Positions 6,471-11,510 of a stretch of 14,160 nucleotides of DNA are shown in pieces; positions within the stretch are counted from its first letter, which is position 1, and each line of letters opens with the position of its first letter. The notes beneath the pieces are model-generated. The model was not told where the DNA came from and did no database searches. It was given only the letters and a program-made list of their open reading frames with translations. Source of the stretch: Campylobacteraceae bacterium (GTDB lineage Bacteria > Campylobacterota > Campylobacteria > Campylobacterales > Sulfurovaceae); NCBI GenBank assembly GCA_026982175.1, contig JALSHP010000261.1, positions 1 to 14,160 of the forward strand. The letters run 5' to 3'. The position numbers were made by a program, and so were the translations under genes.

Positions 6471-7421
6471 ATGAAGTTGAGCCAAATATGTAAAGAGATT
6501 AAGATAGATTTTAATGAACAAGATATAGATATTGAAGGACTTCACACACTGAATGAAGCAGATGCTTCTCAACTCTCTTTTTTTAATGATGAAAAGTACC
6601 TTGAGCAATTAGCAACCACCAAAGCAGGTGCGGTGTTAATTGAGAAACAATATGCTCCACTTCTTCCTGCTACTACCATCGCAGTAATCACGGATGAACC
6701 CTATTTAAAACTAGCACAAACTTCCATCTTTTTTGCCCATAAAGTCTCAACGACAGGTGAAGAGCCAAATATGGGAGAAGCATGTCACATTGATACTAAA
6801 GCTAGTTTTGGTAAAGGGGTTGTGTTGGGGGATAATGTGACCATTATGGCAGGGGCATATGTTGGTGATAATGTGAGTATTGGCTCAAATACCCTCATCT
6901 ATCCCAATGTAACACTCTATCATGGTTCAGCCATTGGTGAAAACTGCATCATTCATGCTGGAACAGTCATCGGTTCAGATGGTTATGGTTTTGCGCACAC
7001 TAAACAGGGTGAGCATGTCAAGATTTATCAAAATGGTAATGCTGTGATAGAAAATAGTGTGGAGATAGGGGCAAACTGTGTCATAGATAGAGCAGTTTTT
7101 GGCTCAACCTACATTCGACAAGGCTCAAAACTGGATAATCTTATACAGGTAGGGCATAATTGCGATATTGGTCAACACTCATTAATGGCAGGACAATCAG
7201 GTATGGCAGGTTCAACCATAACAGGACGTAACTTTGTCATCGGTGGACAGAGTGCTTGTGCAGGGCATTTAAAGTTAGGTGATTTCATAACCATTGCAGG
7301 AAAAAGTGGATTGACCAAGTCAGTTAGTGGAGGGAAGACCTATGCAGGTTTCCCTGCAATAGAGCATAAACTTTGGTTGCGTCTTCAAGCCAAATTGGCT
7401 TTTTTAGTTAAGCGAAAGTAG
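6471..7421 (+). CDS. lpxD: UDP-3-O-acylglucosamine N-acyltransferase
   Basis: A 316-residue lipid A biosynthesis enzyme acting in the cytoplasm. It transfers an R-3-hydroxyacyl chain from ACP to the 2-amino group of UDP-3-O-acylglucosamine. The N-terminal substrate-binding domain spans about 1-100. A left-handed beta-helix built from hexapeptide repeats spans about 105-285 (for example GKGVVLGDNVTIMAGAYVGD). The proposed catalytic His229 lies in QVGHN, the counterpart of E. coli His239. The protein stops soon after the helix (LRLQAKLAFLVKRK), so the C-terminal helical extension is shorter than in E. coli (341 residues). The ribosome site AGGGA precedes the ATG. It is co-oriented with ilvBN at a 29-base gap, so probably co-transcribed. 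Confidence 0.94.
   Translation: MKLSQICKEIKIDFNEQDIDIEGLHTLNEADASQLSFFNDEKYLEQLATTKAGAVLIEKQYAPLLPATTIAVITDEPYLKLAQTSIFFAHKVSTTGEEPNMGEACHIDTKASFGKGVVLGDNVTIMAGAYVGDNVSIGSNTLIYPNVTLYHGSAIGENCIIHAGTVIGSDGYGFAHTKQGEHVKIYQNGNAVIENSVEIGANCVIDRAVFGSTYIRQGSKLDNLIQVGHNCDIGQHSLMAGQSGMAGSTITGRNFVIGGQSACAGHLKLGDFITIAGKSGLTKSVSGGKTYAGFPAIEHKLWLRLQAKLAFLVKRK
7387..7405 (+). terminator. Terminator-like hairpin inside the 3' end of lpxD
   Basis: AAGCC (7387-7391), a five-base loop, and GGCTT (7397-7401), with six consecutive T from 7400. It lies 14 bases before the lpxD stop codon and thus within coding sequence. The gap to the convergent gene is only 15 bases, leaving no room for a standard terminator. 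The stem is short, so efficiency is uncertain. Confidence 0.4.
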
Positions 7422-7436
7422 ATAATTTAAATAAAC

Positions 7437-7934
7437 TTATTTAGAATATTTTGTAATGTAAGCTTCAAGCTCTTCTTTAGAGCTAAGACCAACTTTTAAG
7501 GCTTGTACTTTCCCTTTTGAATCAATGGCAACCAAAAATGGAATAGCTCCTTTCCATTGAGCTTTATTGGCAATGTATCTCACCACAAACCCTACATCAT
7601 AATTAGAAAAAGTAGTATAGTTAATGCCATGGGATGCTTTATAGGCTTCAATGGGCTTTATATCATGATTTTGTACCTCTATAGCCATCACTTTTAGTTT
7701 ATTAGGATATTGTTTTTGTAATGCTATTAGACTAGGGGTAAGTTCCTTACACGCAGGACAGTTTAATCCAAAAAACTCTAAAAAGACCACTTTGCCTTCC
7801 ATTCCTTCTATTTTAAACTCATCTTCTTGTGCCAATACTTTATAAGATGTTCCATTGGTGTCAGTCATCTCCATCTCATCTGCATGGAGTGAGAAATTAA
7901 GTAGTAGACAGAGCGATATAATTATTTTTTTCAT
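7437..7934 (-). CDS. Exported thioredoxin-like (TlpA/ResA-type) protein
   Basis: A 165-residue protein with a signal peptide (1-18, cleavage likely after SLHA) and a thioredoxin fold. The redox site is C59-P-A-C62 in FFGLNCPACKEL, and a likely cis-proline is Pro132 in GAIPFLV. Exported single-domain proteins of this type reduce or exchange disulfides in the periplasm, often for cytochrome c maturation or cysteine protection; the specific partner cannot be read here. AAGGA lies nine bases before the ATG. The gene is leftward, convergent with lpxD (15-base gap) and 146 bases downstream of the co-oriented DUF302 gene. Its own candidate promoter suggests a separate unit. Cys9 within the signal peptide is not in a lipobox context. 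Confidence 0.82.
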   Translation of the reverse strand: MKKIIISLCLLLNFSLHADEMEMTDTNGTSYKVLAQEDEFKIEGMEGKVVFLEFFGLNCPACKELTPSLIALQKQYPNKLKVMAIEVQNHDIKPIEAYKASHGINYTTFSNYDVGFVVRYIANKAQWKGAIPFLVAIDSKGKVQALKVGLSSKEELEAYITKYSK

Positions 7935-7963
7935 ATAAATCCTTATTATTAGTGAGAAAGTTT

Positions 7964-7980
7964 ACTATAAAAGTACTATA
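7964..7980 (-). promoter_or_regulatory. Candidate promoter (two TATAGT boxes) for the thioredoxin-like gene
   Basis: Minus-strand TATAGT occurs at 7964-7969 and again at 7975-7980, one helical turn apart (11 bases), inside a short direct repeat. Either could serve as the -10 box, giving a leader of about 20-35 nt. No clear -35 box is seen. Confidence 0.35.
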
Positions 7981-8032
7981 AAAAAAGAGAAAAAATTTAA
8001 AAATGAGAAAGTCTAAGATGAAAGAGAAGAGA

Positions 8033-8057
8033 AGAAGAGATCAAAAAGACCTCTTCT
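8033..8057 (-). terminator. Hairpin downstream of the DUF302 gene, probable terminator
   Basis: On the minus strand, AGAAGAGGTC pairs with GATCTCTTCT (10 bp with one G-U) around a TTTTT loop. It begins about 24 bases after the DUF302 stop. A pyrimidine-rich tail (TCTCTTCTCTTTC) follows rather than a pure T run, so it may be a weak intrinsic terminator or an RNA-stabilising stem. Confidence 0.45.
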
Positions 8058-8080
8058 ATAAGTGTTAGAGAAAGAAAATA

Positions 8081-8674
8081 TTAATTCTCTCCAGCTGCAC
8101 CTTTTTCAATCATCTGTTCCATCGCCTCTTTAACTGTAGTGGCTAGTTCAAGAAGTTTTGGAGGAAGTTCATGTCCACCATGAATCATAAGGTCAAGACC
8201 CATAGTATAGAGCCAAACATCACCATTATTATCTTCAACAATACCAACTCTACATGGCATAAAACCAACAAATTCACCAGAGTGATTTAAGAAGATGTCA
8301 GCAATACTTGGTGAACAGTAGTGACGAATTTGTGTATATTTCCCACCATCTTTCATGAATTTACCATCTCTTGGCATAATTTTTGCATCAACTTTTGCCA
8401 ATCCATGCTCATCTGCTACTTCATCCATAATTTCAATGGCATTTTCAATAGCCTCTTCTTTGGTAGTACCCTCTTCAATAACAAGTTTACGTTTAATAAC
8501 CATTCCCTTAGCAGGGTCACCAGTTGTTAATACTTTATCTGCCATATCCATGTAAAGACCAAGTGCTTTACCATCCATTTTTGTTAAGCTTGAACCATAT
8601 TTAACCCCTACAAATAGTAGACCCAGTACAACCAATGCACCGACAATTGTAAAGATACCTTTGAGTAAATTCAT
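8081..8674 (-). CDS. Membrane-anchored DUF302 domain protein
   Basis: A 197-residue protein with one N-terminal membrane helix (about 5-25) and a DUF302-type domain covering about 55-195. Recognisable blocks are RHYCSPSIAD (117-126), GFMPCRVGIVED (137-148), DVWLYTM (152-158) and a terminal KGAAGEN. DUF302 has a small alpha/beta fold with no established reaction; such proteins are frequent in sulfur-oxidising and microaerophilic bacteria. Two conserved-looking cysteines (120 and 141) could bind a metal or form a disulfide, which is inference. The C-terminal domain probably lies in the periplasm. AAAGGAA precedes the ATG. It diverges from the DUF2237 gene and lies upstream of the thioredoxin-like gene on the same strand, which might act on its cysteines, though nothing proves a link. 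Confidence 0.8.
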   Translation of the reverse strand: MNLLKGIFTIVGALVVLGLLFVGVKYGSSLTKMDGKALGLYMDMADKVLTTGDPAKGMVIKRKLVIEEGTTKEEAIENAIEIMDEVADEHGLAKVDAKIMPRDGKFMKDGGKYTQIRHYCSPSIADIFLNHSGEFVGFMPCRVGIVEDNNGDVWLYTMGLDLMIHGGHELPPKLLELATTVKEAMEQMIEKGAAGEN

Positions 8675-8708
8675 TTTTCATTCCTTTAGAATTGTGATTT
8701 TCTATTTA

Positions 8709-8714
8709 ATTATA
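8709..8714 (-). promoter_or_regulatory. Candidate -10 box for the DUF302 gene
   Basis: A perfect minus-strand TATAAT lies 34 bases before the start codon; a transcript would begin near 8702. No convincing -35 hexamer is present. The rest of the 152-base divergent gap is AT-rich and shows only a weak TAAAAT (8791-8796) that could serve the rightward gene. Confidence 0.4.
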
Positions 8715-8826
8715 GAGCAGTTAAATTAAGATTGAGGTTAATCATCAATGTTCTTGATATTATTTTACGATAGATGAAGCAGATGTTGCGTAAAATGCCA
8801 CCATTCTAGCATGATAAGGAGATTAG

Positions 8827-9195
8827 ATGTTTAAACCACTTAATGTTTTTAATGAACCTCTACAAGAGTGTTCACGTAAACCGATGACAGGATTTTATAG
8901 AGATGGCTCTTGTAATTCAGGGATTGATAATCAAGGACGACACACGGTTTGTATTTTAGCAACAACAGAATTTTTAGAGTACTCTAAACGTGTGGGAAAT
9001 GACCTCTCAACTCCCATGCCTCAGTATGGTTTTCCTGGGGTCAAAGCAGGAGATAGATGGTGTCTGGCTGTGGGTAATTTTTTACGTGCCATAGAGCATG
9101 GAAAAGCCCCTAAAGTTTTTTTAGAATCGACCCATATCGCAGTCTTAGAAGATATAGACTTAGAGACCTTAAAAGGTTTCGCGGTAGAGGTCTAA
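8827..9195 (+). CDS. DUF2237 family protein
   Basis: A 122-residue soluble protein matching DUF2237 throughout: NVFNEPLQECSRKPMTGFYR (6-25), GSCNSG (27-32), HTVCILATTEFLEY (39-52), GNDLSTPMP (57-65), FPGVKAGDRWCL (69-80) and LESTHIAVLEDIDLETLKGF (99-118). The family has no established biochemical role; its conserved cysteines (15, 29, 42, 79 here) suggest metal or redox chemistry. From memory most members read WCLCA.RW where this one reads WCLAVGNF, so one family cysteine appears to be missing. AAGGAG five bases before the ATG supports the start. The stop codon overlaps that of convergent tmk by three bases. It looks monocistronic. Confidence 0.85.
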   Translation: MFKPLNVFNEPLQECSRKPMTGFYRDGSCNSGIDNQGRHTVCILATTEFLEYSKRVGNDLSTPMPQYGFPGVKAGDRWCLAVGNFLRAIEHGKAPKVFLESTHIAVLEDIDLETLKGFAVEV

Positions 9196-9230
9196 AAGAG
9201 TTCTTGAACTCTTTTAATTATTTTTTGATG
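9192..9230 (+). terminator. Terminator for the DUF2237 gene, lying in tmk coding sequence
   Basis: TAAAAGAGTTC (9193-9203), TT, and GAACTCTTTTA (9206-9216) form a perfect 24-base palindrome. In RNA it would fold as a 10-bp stem with a four-base loop. It is followed on the plus strand by AATTA and TTTTTT (9221-9226). The palindrome starts at the first base of the DUF2237 stop codon and encodes the last residues of tmk on the other strand. It may also act leftward on the tmk transcript, where a TTTT run follows. Confidence 0.7.
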
Positions 9231-9773
9231 AATGTTCTCAATACTATCTGTGGCATCTATAAGCAGATAGGGGATTTTAAGTTTAGCTAAACTCTCTTCC
9301 ATATGCTCTTGCACGGAGATTAAATACTCTAATCCTCTTAGCTCTATGCCATCAAGTTTCTTCTCACCCATTCTTTGTTTAAGCGTTTCCATATTGCTGA
9401 TAAACAAAATAATTAAATCAGGAAAAGTCTCTTCAAGTGCAAATTTATTGAGTTCTACTAAATGATTGAATTCAAAATCACCATTGGCTAAAGCGTAGCC
9501 AATCCCTGAAAGAAAACCTCTATCGGAGATAATTAGTTTATCGTTATTGGGTTTAATGATTTGCGCATAGTGTTCTGCTCTATCGGCTAAAAAGAGTAGA
9601 AGTTCAGCTCGTTTAGAGCTAAGTGAATCTTGAAGTAAAATCTCTCTTGCTTGTACGCCAAATTTTGTTCCCCCAGGCTCTTTTGTTGTGATGACATTAT
9701 CAAAAACTTGTTCTATAAGTTCAATTTGGGTGCTTTTTCCACAGGTATCAATACCTTCAAATAGAACATACAT
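9192..9773 (-). CDS. tmk: Thymidylate kinase
   Basis: A 193-residue P-loop kinase that phosphorylates dTMP to dTDP in the cytoplasm for DNA synthesis. The P-loop is EGIDTCGKST (6-15). Substrate-binding segments are TKEPGG (30-35) and LFLADRAEHY (60-69). The DR motif is SDRG (83-86), where many homologues have DRY or DRF. A LID-like stretch (RMGEKKLDGIELRG, 134-147) follows. Length is slightly below the E. coli enzyme (213). The ATG overlaps the coaD stop by one base (TAATG). It is last in the leftward ubiX-coaD-tmk operon, an order also found in Campylobacter from memory. Its final codons coincide with the terminator hairpin of the convergent DUF2237 gene. Confidence 0.95.
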   Translation of the reverse strand: MYVLFEGIDTCGKSTQIELIEQVFDNVITTKEPGGTKFGVQAREILLQDSLSSKRAELLLFLADRAEHYAQIIKPNNDKLIISDRGFLSGIGYALANGDFEFNHLVELNKFALEETFPDLIILFISNMETLKQRMGEKKLDGIELRGLEYLISVQEHMEESLAKLKIPYLLIDATDSIENIHQKIIKRVQELF

Positions 9774-10258
9774 TATTTTATGACCTCTCTTTTTTGTTCT
9801 ATATCTTCTAAAATACTCTTAGGGACTAAATGGTCTATCTTTCCATCAAATTTTAAAAGGGTACGGACTAAAGAAGAAGATACAAATGAATGCTCTAAAG
9901 AGGGCATAAAATACACAGTTTCTAAATCCTTTTTGAGACTATTATTAGCATAAGTCATTTGTGATTCATACTCAAAGTCACTAGAAGAACGGATACCTCT
10001 AATAATAATATTGCTACTTAATTCATCACTTAATTCGACAAGAAGAGAATTAAATTTGACTAGCGTAATATTAGAAAGGTGTGCAGTGGCTTTTTTTATT
10101 ATTTTAGCACGTTGGGCAACTGAAAAAAGTGGATTTTTATCAGGATTATCCCCAATGGCAACAACTATTTCATCAAAGAGTTTAGATGAACGTTCAATAA
10201 TATCTAAATGTCCATTGGTCAAAGGGTCAAAAGTACCAGGGTAGATTGCACGTCTCAT
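9773..10258 (-). CDS. coaD: Phosphopantetheine adenylyltransferase
   Basis: A 161-residue nucleotidyltransferase that transfers AMP from ATP to 4'-phosphopantetheine, the penultimate step of coenzyme A synthesis. Visible motifs are YPGTFDPLTNGH (6-17, with TNGH as the T/HxGH nucleotide site), RGIR (87-90) and SSSLVR (127-132). The reading frame also has an ATG three codons upstream (10267), giving MEI in front of MRRAIYPG. I prefer 10258: homologues begin there, GGA is well placed, and it makes a TAATG overlap with the ubiX stop, the same junction seen at coaD-tmk. Middle gene of the operon. Confidence 0.94.
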   Translation of the reverse strand: MRRAIYPGTFDPLTNGHLDIIERSSKLFDEIVVAIGDNPDKNPLFSVAQRAKIIKKATAHLSNITLVKFNSLLVELSDELSSNIIIRGIRSSSDFEYESQMTYANNSLKKDLETVYFMPSLEHSFVSSSLVRTLLKFDGKIDHLVPKSILEDIEQKREVIK

Positions 10259-10779
10259 TATTTCCATCTTTCATATAAATTATGTTCTATGTTTAAAACA
10301 TCATACCATTTTCCAATGAGAAAATGTTCCATCTCTTCTAAGGAGGAGGAGTCAGAATAGTAGCCAAGAACAGGAGGTGCAATAATAACATTTAATTTTG
10401 CTAACTTTTCCATATTTTCTAAGGCAATGGCAGAGAAAGGCAGTTCTCTTGGAGCTAAAAGAAGTTTTTTTTGCTCTTTAAGTGCTACAGAAGCGACCCT
10501 TGTTACCAAGTTGTCAGCAATGCCACAAGATATTTTTGCCAAAGTATTCATGCTACATGGAATAATTGCCGTTGCATCAACTTGAAAAGAGCCTGAAGCA
10601 ATGGAAGCAGCAATATTCGAGTTCTTATGTAGTGTAATATTTTTGTTTTCAAAATGATTAACGGTGAGTGCATTTTTTGAGGTGATGATATGTACTTCTA
10701 CCTCTTTAGGTAAATATTGGACAAATTTTTCTCCAAGTTCAATGCCTGAAGCACCTGTAATGGCTACGACTAATTTCAT
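10258..10779 (-). CDS. ubiX: Flavin prenyltransferase UbiX
   Basis: A 173-residue flavoprotein that joins a dimethylallyl group to FMN to make the prenyl-FMN cofactor of UbiD-type decarboxylases. Seen: ITGASG (7-12), a Ser36 region, PCSMNTLAKISCGIADN (74-90), LLLAPRELPF (106-115) and IIAPPVLGYYSDSSSLEEM (132-150). It is slightly short (E. coli 189 residues). It heads the ubiX-coaD-tmk operon, with AGGA before the ATG and a candidate TATAAT at 10807-10812. No ubiD partner lies in the window. In quinone-making Campylobacterota its cofactor may serve menaquinone (futalosine route) or other decarboxylations, which is inference. Confidence 0.92.
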   Translation of the reverse strand: MKLVVAITGASGIELGEKFVQYLPKEVEVHIITSKNALTVNHFENKNITLHKNSNIAASIASGSFQVDATAIIPCSMNTLAKISCGIADNLVTRVASVALKEQKKLLLAPRELPFSAIALENMEKLAKLNVIIAPPVLGYYSDSSSLEEMEHFLIGKWYDVLNIEHNLYERWK

Positions 10780-10806
10780 TATTTTCCTATGTAATTAATT
10801 GAAGAG

Positions 10807-10812
10807 ATTATA
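10807..10812 (-). promoter_or_regulatory. Candidate -10 box for ubiX-coaD-tmk
   Basis: A perfect minus-strand TATAAT lies 28 bases before the ubiX ATG, predicting a leader of about 20 nt. No recognisable -35 hexamer is present. This is the only good -10 box directly upstream of the operon. Confidence 0.45.
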
Positions 10813-10867
10813 GCTAAAAAAATAATTTAGATTGATAATTATGGAGAAGAATTTAAGAAGTAAAATT

Positions 10868-10925
10868 GAGCCGTCTGCTGAAGACAGTTTATGTAAAAAT
10901 GGAGCCGTCTGCTGAAGACAGTTTA
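10868..10925. repeat. Two direct copies of a 24-base hairpin-forming element after tRNA-Leu
   Basis: Bases 10868-10891 and 10902-10925 are identical (24 of 24), with a period of 34; the flanks (TAAAA.T.GAG) are also alike. Each copy contains a 6-bp stem on the minus strand, CTGTCT with AGACGG (one U-G pair), around the loop TCAGC. Each is followed by a short T run (CTCCATTTTTA or CTCAATTTTA). The second copy ends four bases from the 3' CCA of tRNA-Leu, so both lie in the tRNA's 3' trailer. They may act as tandem weak terminators or processing signals. A dispersed genomic repeat is the alternative. Confidence 0.75.
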
Positions 10926-10929
10926 AATG

Positions 10930-11014
10930 TGGTACCACAGGTCGGATTCGAACCGACACGCCCTAAGGCAGAAGATTTTGAGTCTACCAAGTCTACCAGT
11001 TCCATCACTGTGGC
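10930..11014 (-). tRNA. tRNA-Leu (anticodon CAA)
   Basis: An 85-nt class II tRNA read on the minus strand, with encoded CCA. The acceptor stem is GCCACAG with CTGTGGT (G1-U72 wobble), discriminator A. The D loop is GAACTGGTAGA, the anticodon loop CTCAAAA, the variable arm GCC..GGC, and the T arm GTCGG-TTCGAAT-CCGAC is perfect. The anticodon CAA reads UUG. Two stem positions are U-U mismatches: 11-24 in the D stem (ATG/CTT) and 28-42 in the anticodon stem (GTAGA/TCTTC). Each would become a Watson-Crick pair with one T-to-A change. Identity as tRNA-Leu is firm; full function is likely but worth checking. Confidence 0.93.
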
Positions 11015-11015
11015 A

Positions 11016-11038
11016 CATTCCAATCTAAAATTGGAATG
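11016..11038 (-). other. Perfect 9-bp hairpin abutting the 5' end of tRNA-Leu
   Basis: CATTCCAAT (11016-11024) and ATTGGAATG (11030-11038) are exact inverted repeats around a five-base loop. One base separates the hairpin from the mature tRNA 5' end. It could end transcription from the hup side, or form a leader stem next to the RNase P cut. If the TATAAT at 11041-11046 is used, the transcript would start inside the outer arm and keep only a 5-bp stem. Confidence 0.5.
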
Positions 11039-11040
11039 CA

Positions 11041-11046
11041 ATTATA
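11041..11046 (-). promoter_or_regulatory. Candidate -10 box for tRNA-Leu
   Basis: Minus-strand TATAAT, preceded directly by TG, lies 26 bases before the mature tRNA 5' end. It sits in the 59-base gap after hup, so the tRNA could be transcribed on its own. No strong -35 box is seen. Confidence 0.45.
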
Positions 11047-11073
11047 CAGCGATAAAACTTAAATAGTTGTTAA

Positions 11074-11346
11074 TTATGCTACTGAGTCTTTTAAAGATTT
11101 ACCCACTTTAAATTTAACTGCATGTCTTGCAGGAATTTGAACGGTTTTACCTGTTAATGGTACTCTTGCTTCTCTTGCTTCTCTGTGTACGGTTGTGAAT
11201 GAACCAAACCCAATAAAGCTAACAGTTTTTCTGGCTTTAAGTGCTTCTGTAATTGTTTCTAAAATAGCATTTAATGCTTCACCTGCATCTTTTTTAGATA
11301 ACCCTGACTTCTCTGCTACTGCATCAATAAACTCTGCTTTTTTCAT
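11074..11346 (-). CDS. hup: HU-family DNA-binding protein
   Basis: A 90-residue histone-like protein of normal HU length. The N-terminal helices (1-38) include SGLSKKDAGEALNAILETIT; the beta-saddle begins VSFIGFGSF (42-50). The DNA-wrapping arm carries REAREARVPLTGKTVQIPA (55-73), with the intercalating Pro63. Typical HU arms read RNPQTG; here the arm reads RVPLTG, a modest variation. It binds and bends DNA as a dimer and organises the nucleoid. AAAGGAT precedes the ATG by eight bases, and there is a good promoter upstream. Downstream on the same strand is tRNA-Leu (59-base gap). ftsK diverges on the other side. Confidence 0.95.
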   Translation of the reverse strand: MKKAEFIDAVAEKSGLSKKDAGEALNAILETITEALKARKTVSFIGFGSFTTVHREAREARVPLTGKTVQIPARHAVKFKVGKSLKDSVA

Positions 11347-11380
11347 GAAAATATCCTTTGTAATATATGTTAGATGGTAA

Positions 11381-11409
11381 ATTCTACAATTATTTTTTTA
11401 AAATAACAA
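11381..11409 (-). promoter_or_regulatory. Candidate sigma-70 promoter for hup
   Basis: On the minus strand, TTGTTA (11404-11409, 4 of 6) and TAGAAT (11381-11386, 5 of 6) are spaced by 17 bases. A transcript would start about 28 bases before the hup ATG. The spacer is nearly all A and T, as expected for a strongly expressed gene in this group. Confidence 0.5.
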
Positions 11410-11477
11410 GATATTTAGATAAAAGATGAAAAAAAGGGCTTAAAAAGCATGTTTTTTGGGACTATTCTGTAAAAAAA

Positions 11478-11486
11478 TGTTATAAT
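11478..11486 (+). promoter_or_regulatory. Extended -10 promoter for ftsK
   Basis: TGTTATAAT fits the extended -10 pattern (TG-n-TATAAT) and ends 24 bases before the ftsK GTG. GGAG (11501-11504) is the ribosome site, six bases from the start codon. No convincing -35 is present, as is usual for extended -10 promoters. Confidence 0.5.
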
Positions 11487-11510
11487 TTTTTAAATTTTTA
11501 GGAGCTATTA

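Noticed and set aside
7428..7443. AT-only palindrome TAAATAA-AC-TTATTTA between lpxD and the thioredoxin-like gene as the terminator
   Set aside because: The stem has no G-C pairs and only a two-base loop, so it would be unstable in RNA.
8321..8555. Two rightward frames of 66-69 codons inside the DUF302 gene
   Set aside because: Both are shadows of the conserved DUF302 reading frame and have no ribosome sites or family resemblance.
10259..10267. Upstream ATG at 10267 as the coaD start
   Set aside because: It lacks a spaced ribosome site and adds MEI before the family's usual MRRAIYPG start; the ATG at 10258 gives the TAATG junction seen elsewhere in this operon.
10868..10925. CRISPR array
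   Set aside because: There are only two repeat copies with a 10-base gap between them, no spacer-length intervals and no cas genes nearby.
10868..11014. Integration site of a mobile element at tRNA-Leu
   Set aside because: The repeated element does not include the tRNA 3' end, and no integrase or foreign-looking genes are present.
10866..11066. A 66-codon rightward open frame containing VGFEPTRPKAEDFES
   Set aside because: It is the antisense translation of tRNA-Leu plus its trailer repeats; GFEPT-type peptides are a well-known artefact of reading the T arm backwards.
11438..11457. GCTT-AAA-AAGC stem followed by TTTTTT in the hup-ftsK gap as a terminator
   Set aside because: The stem has only four pairs, and no plus-strand gene ends nearby that it could serve.
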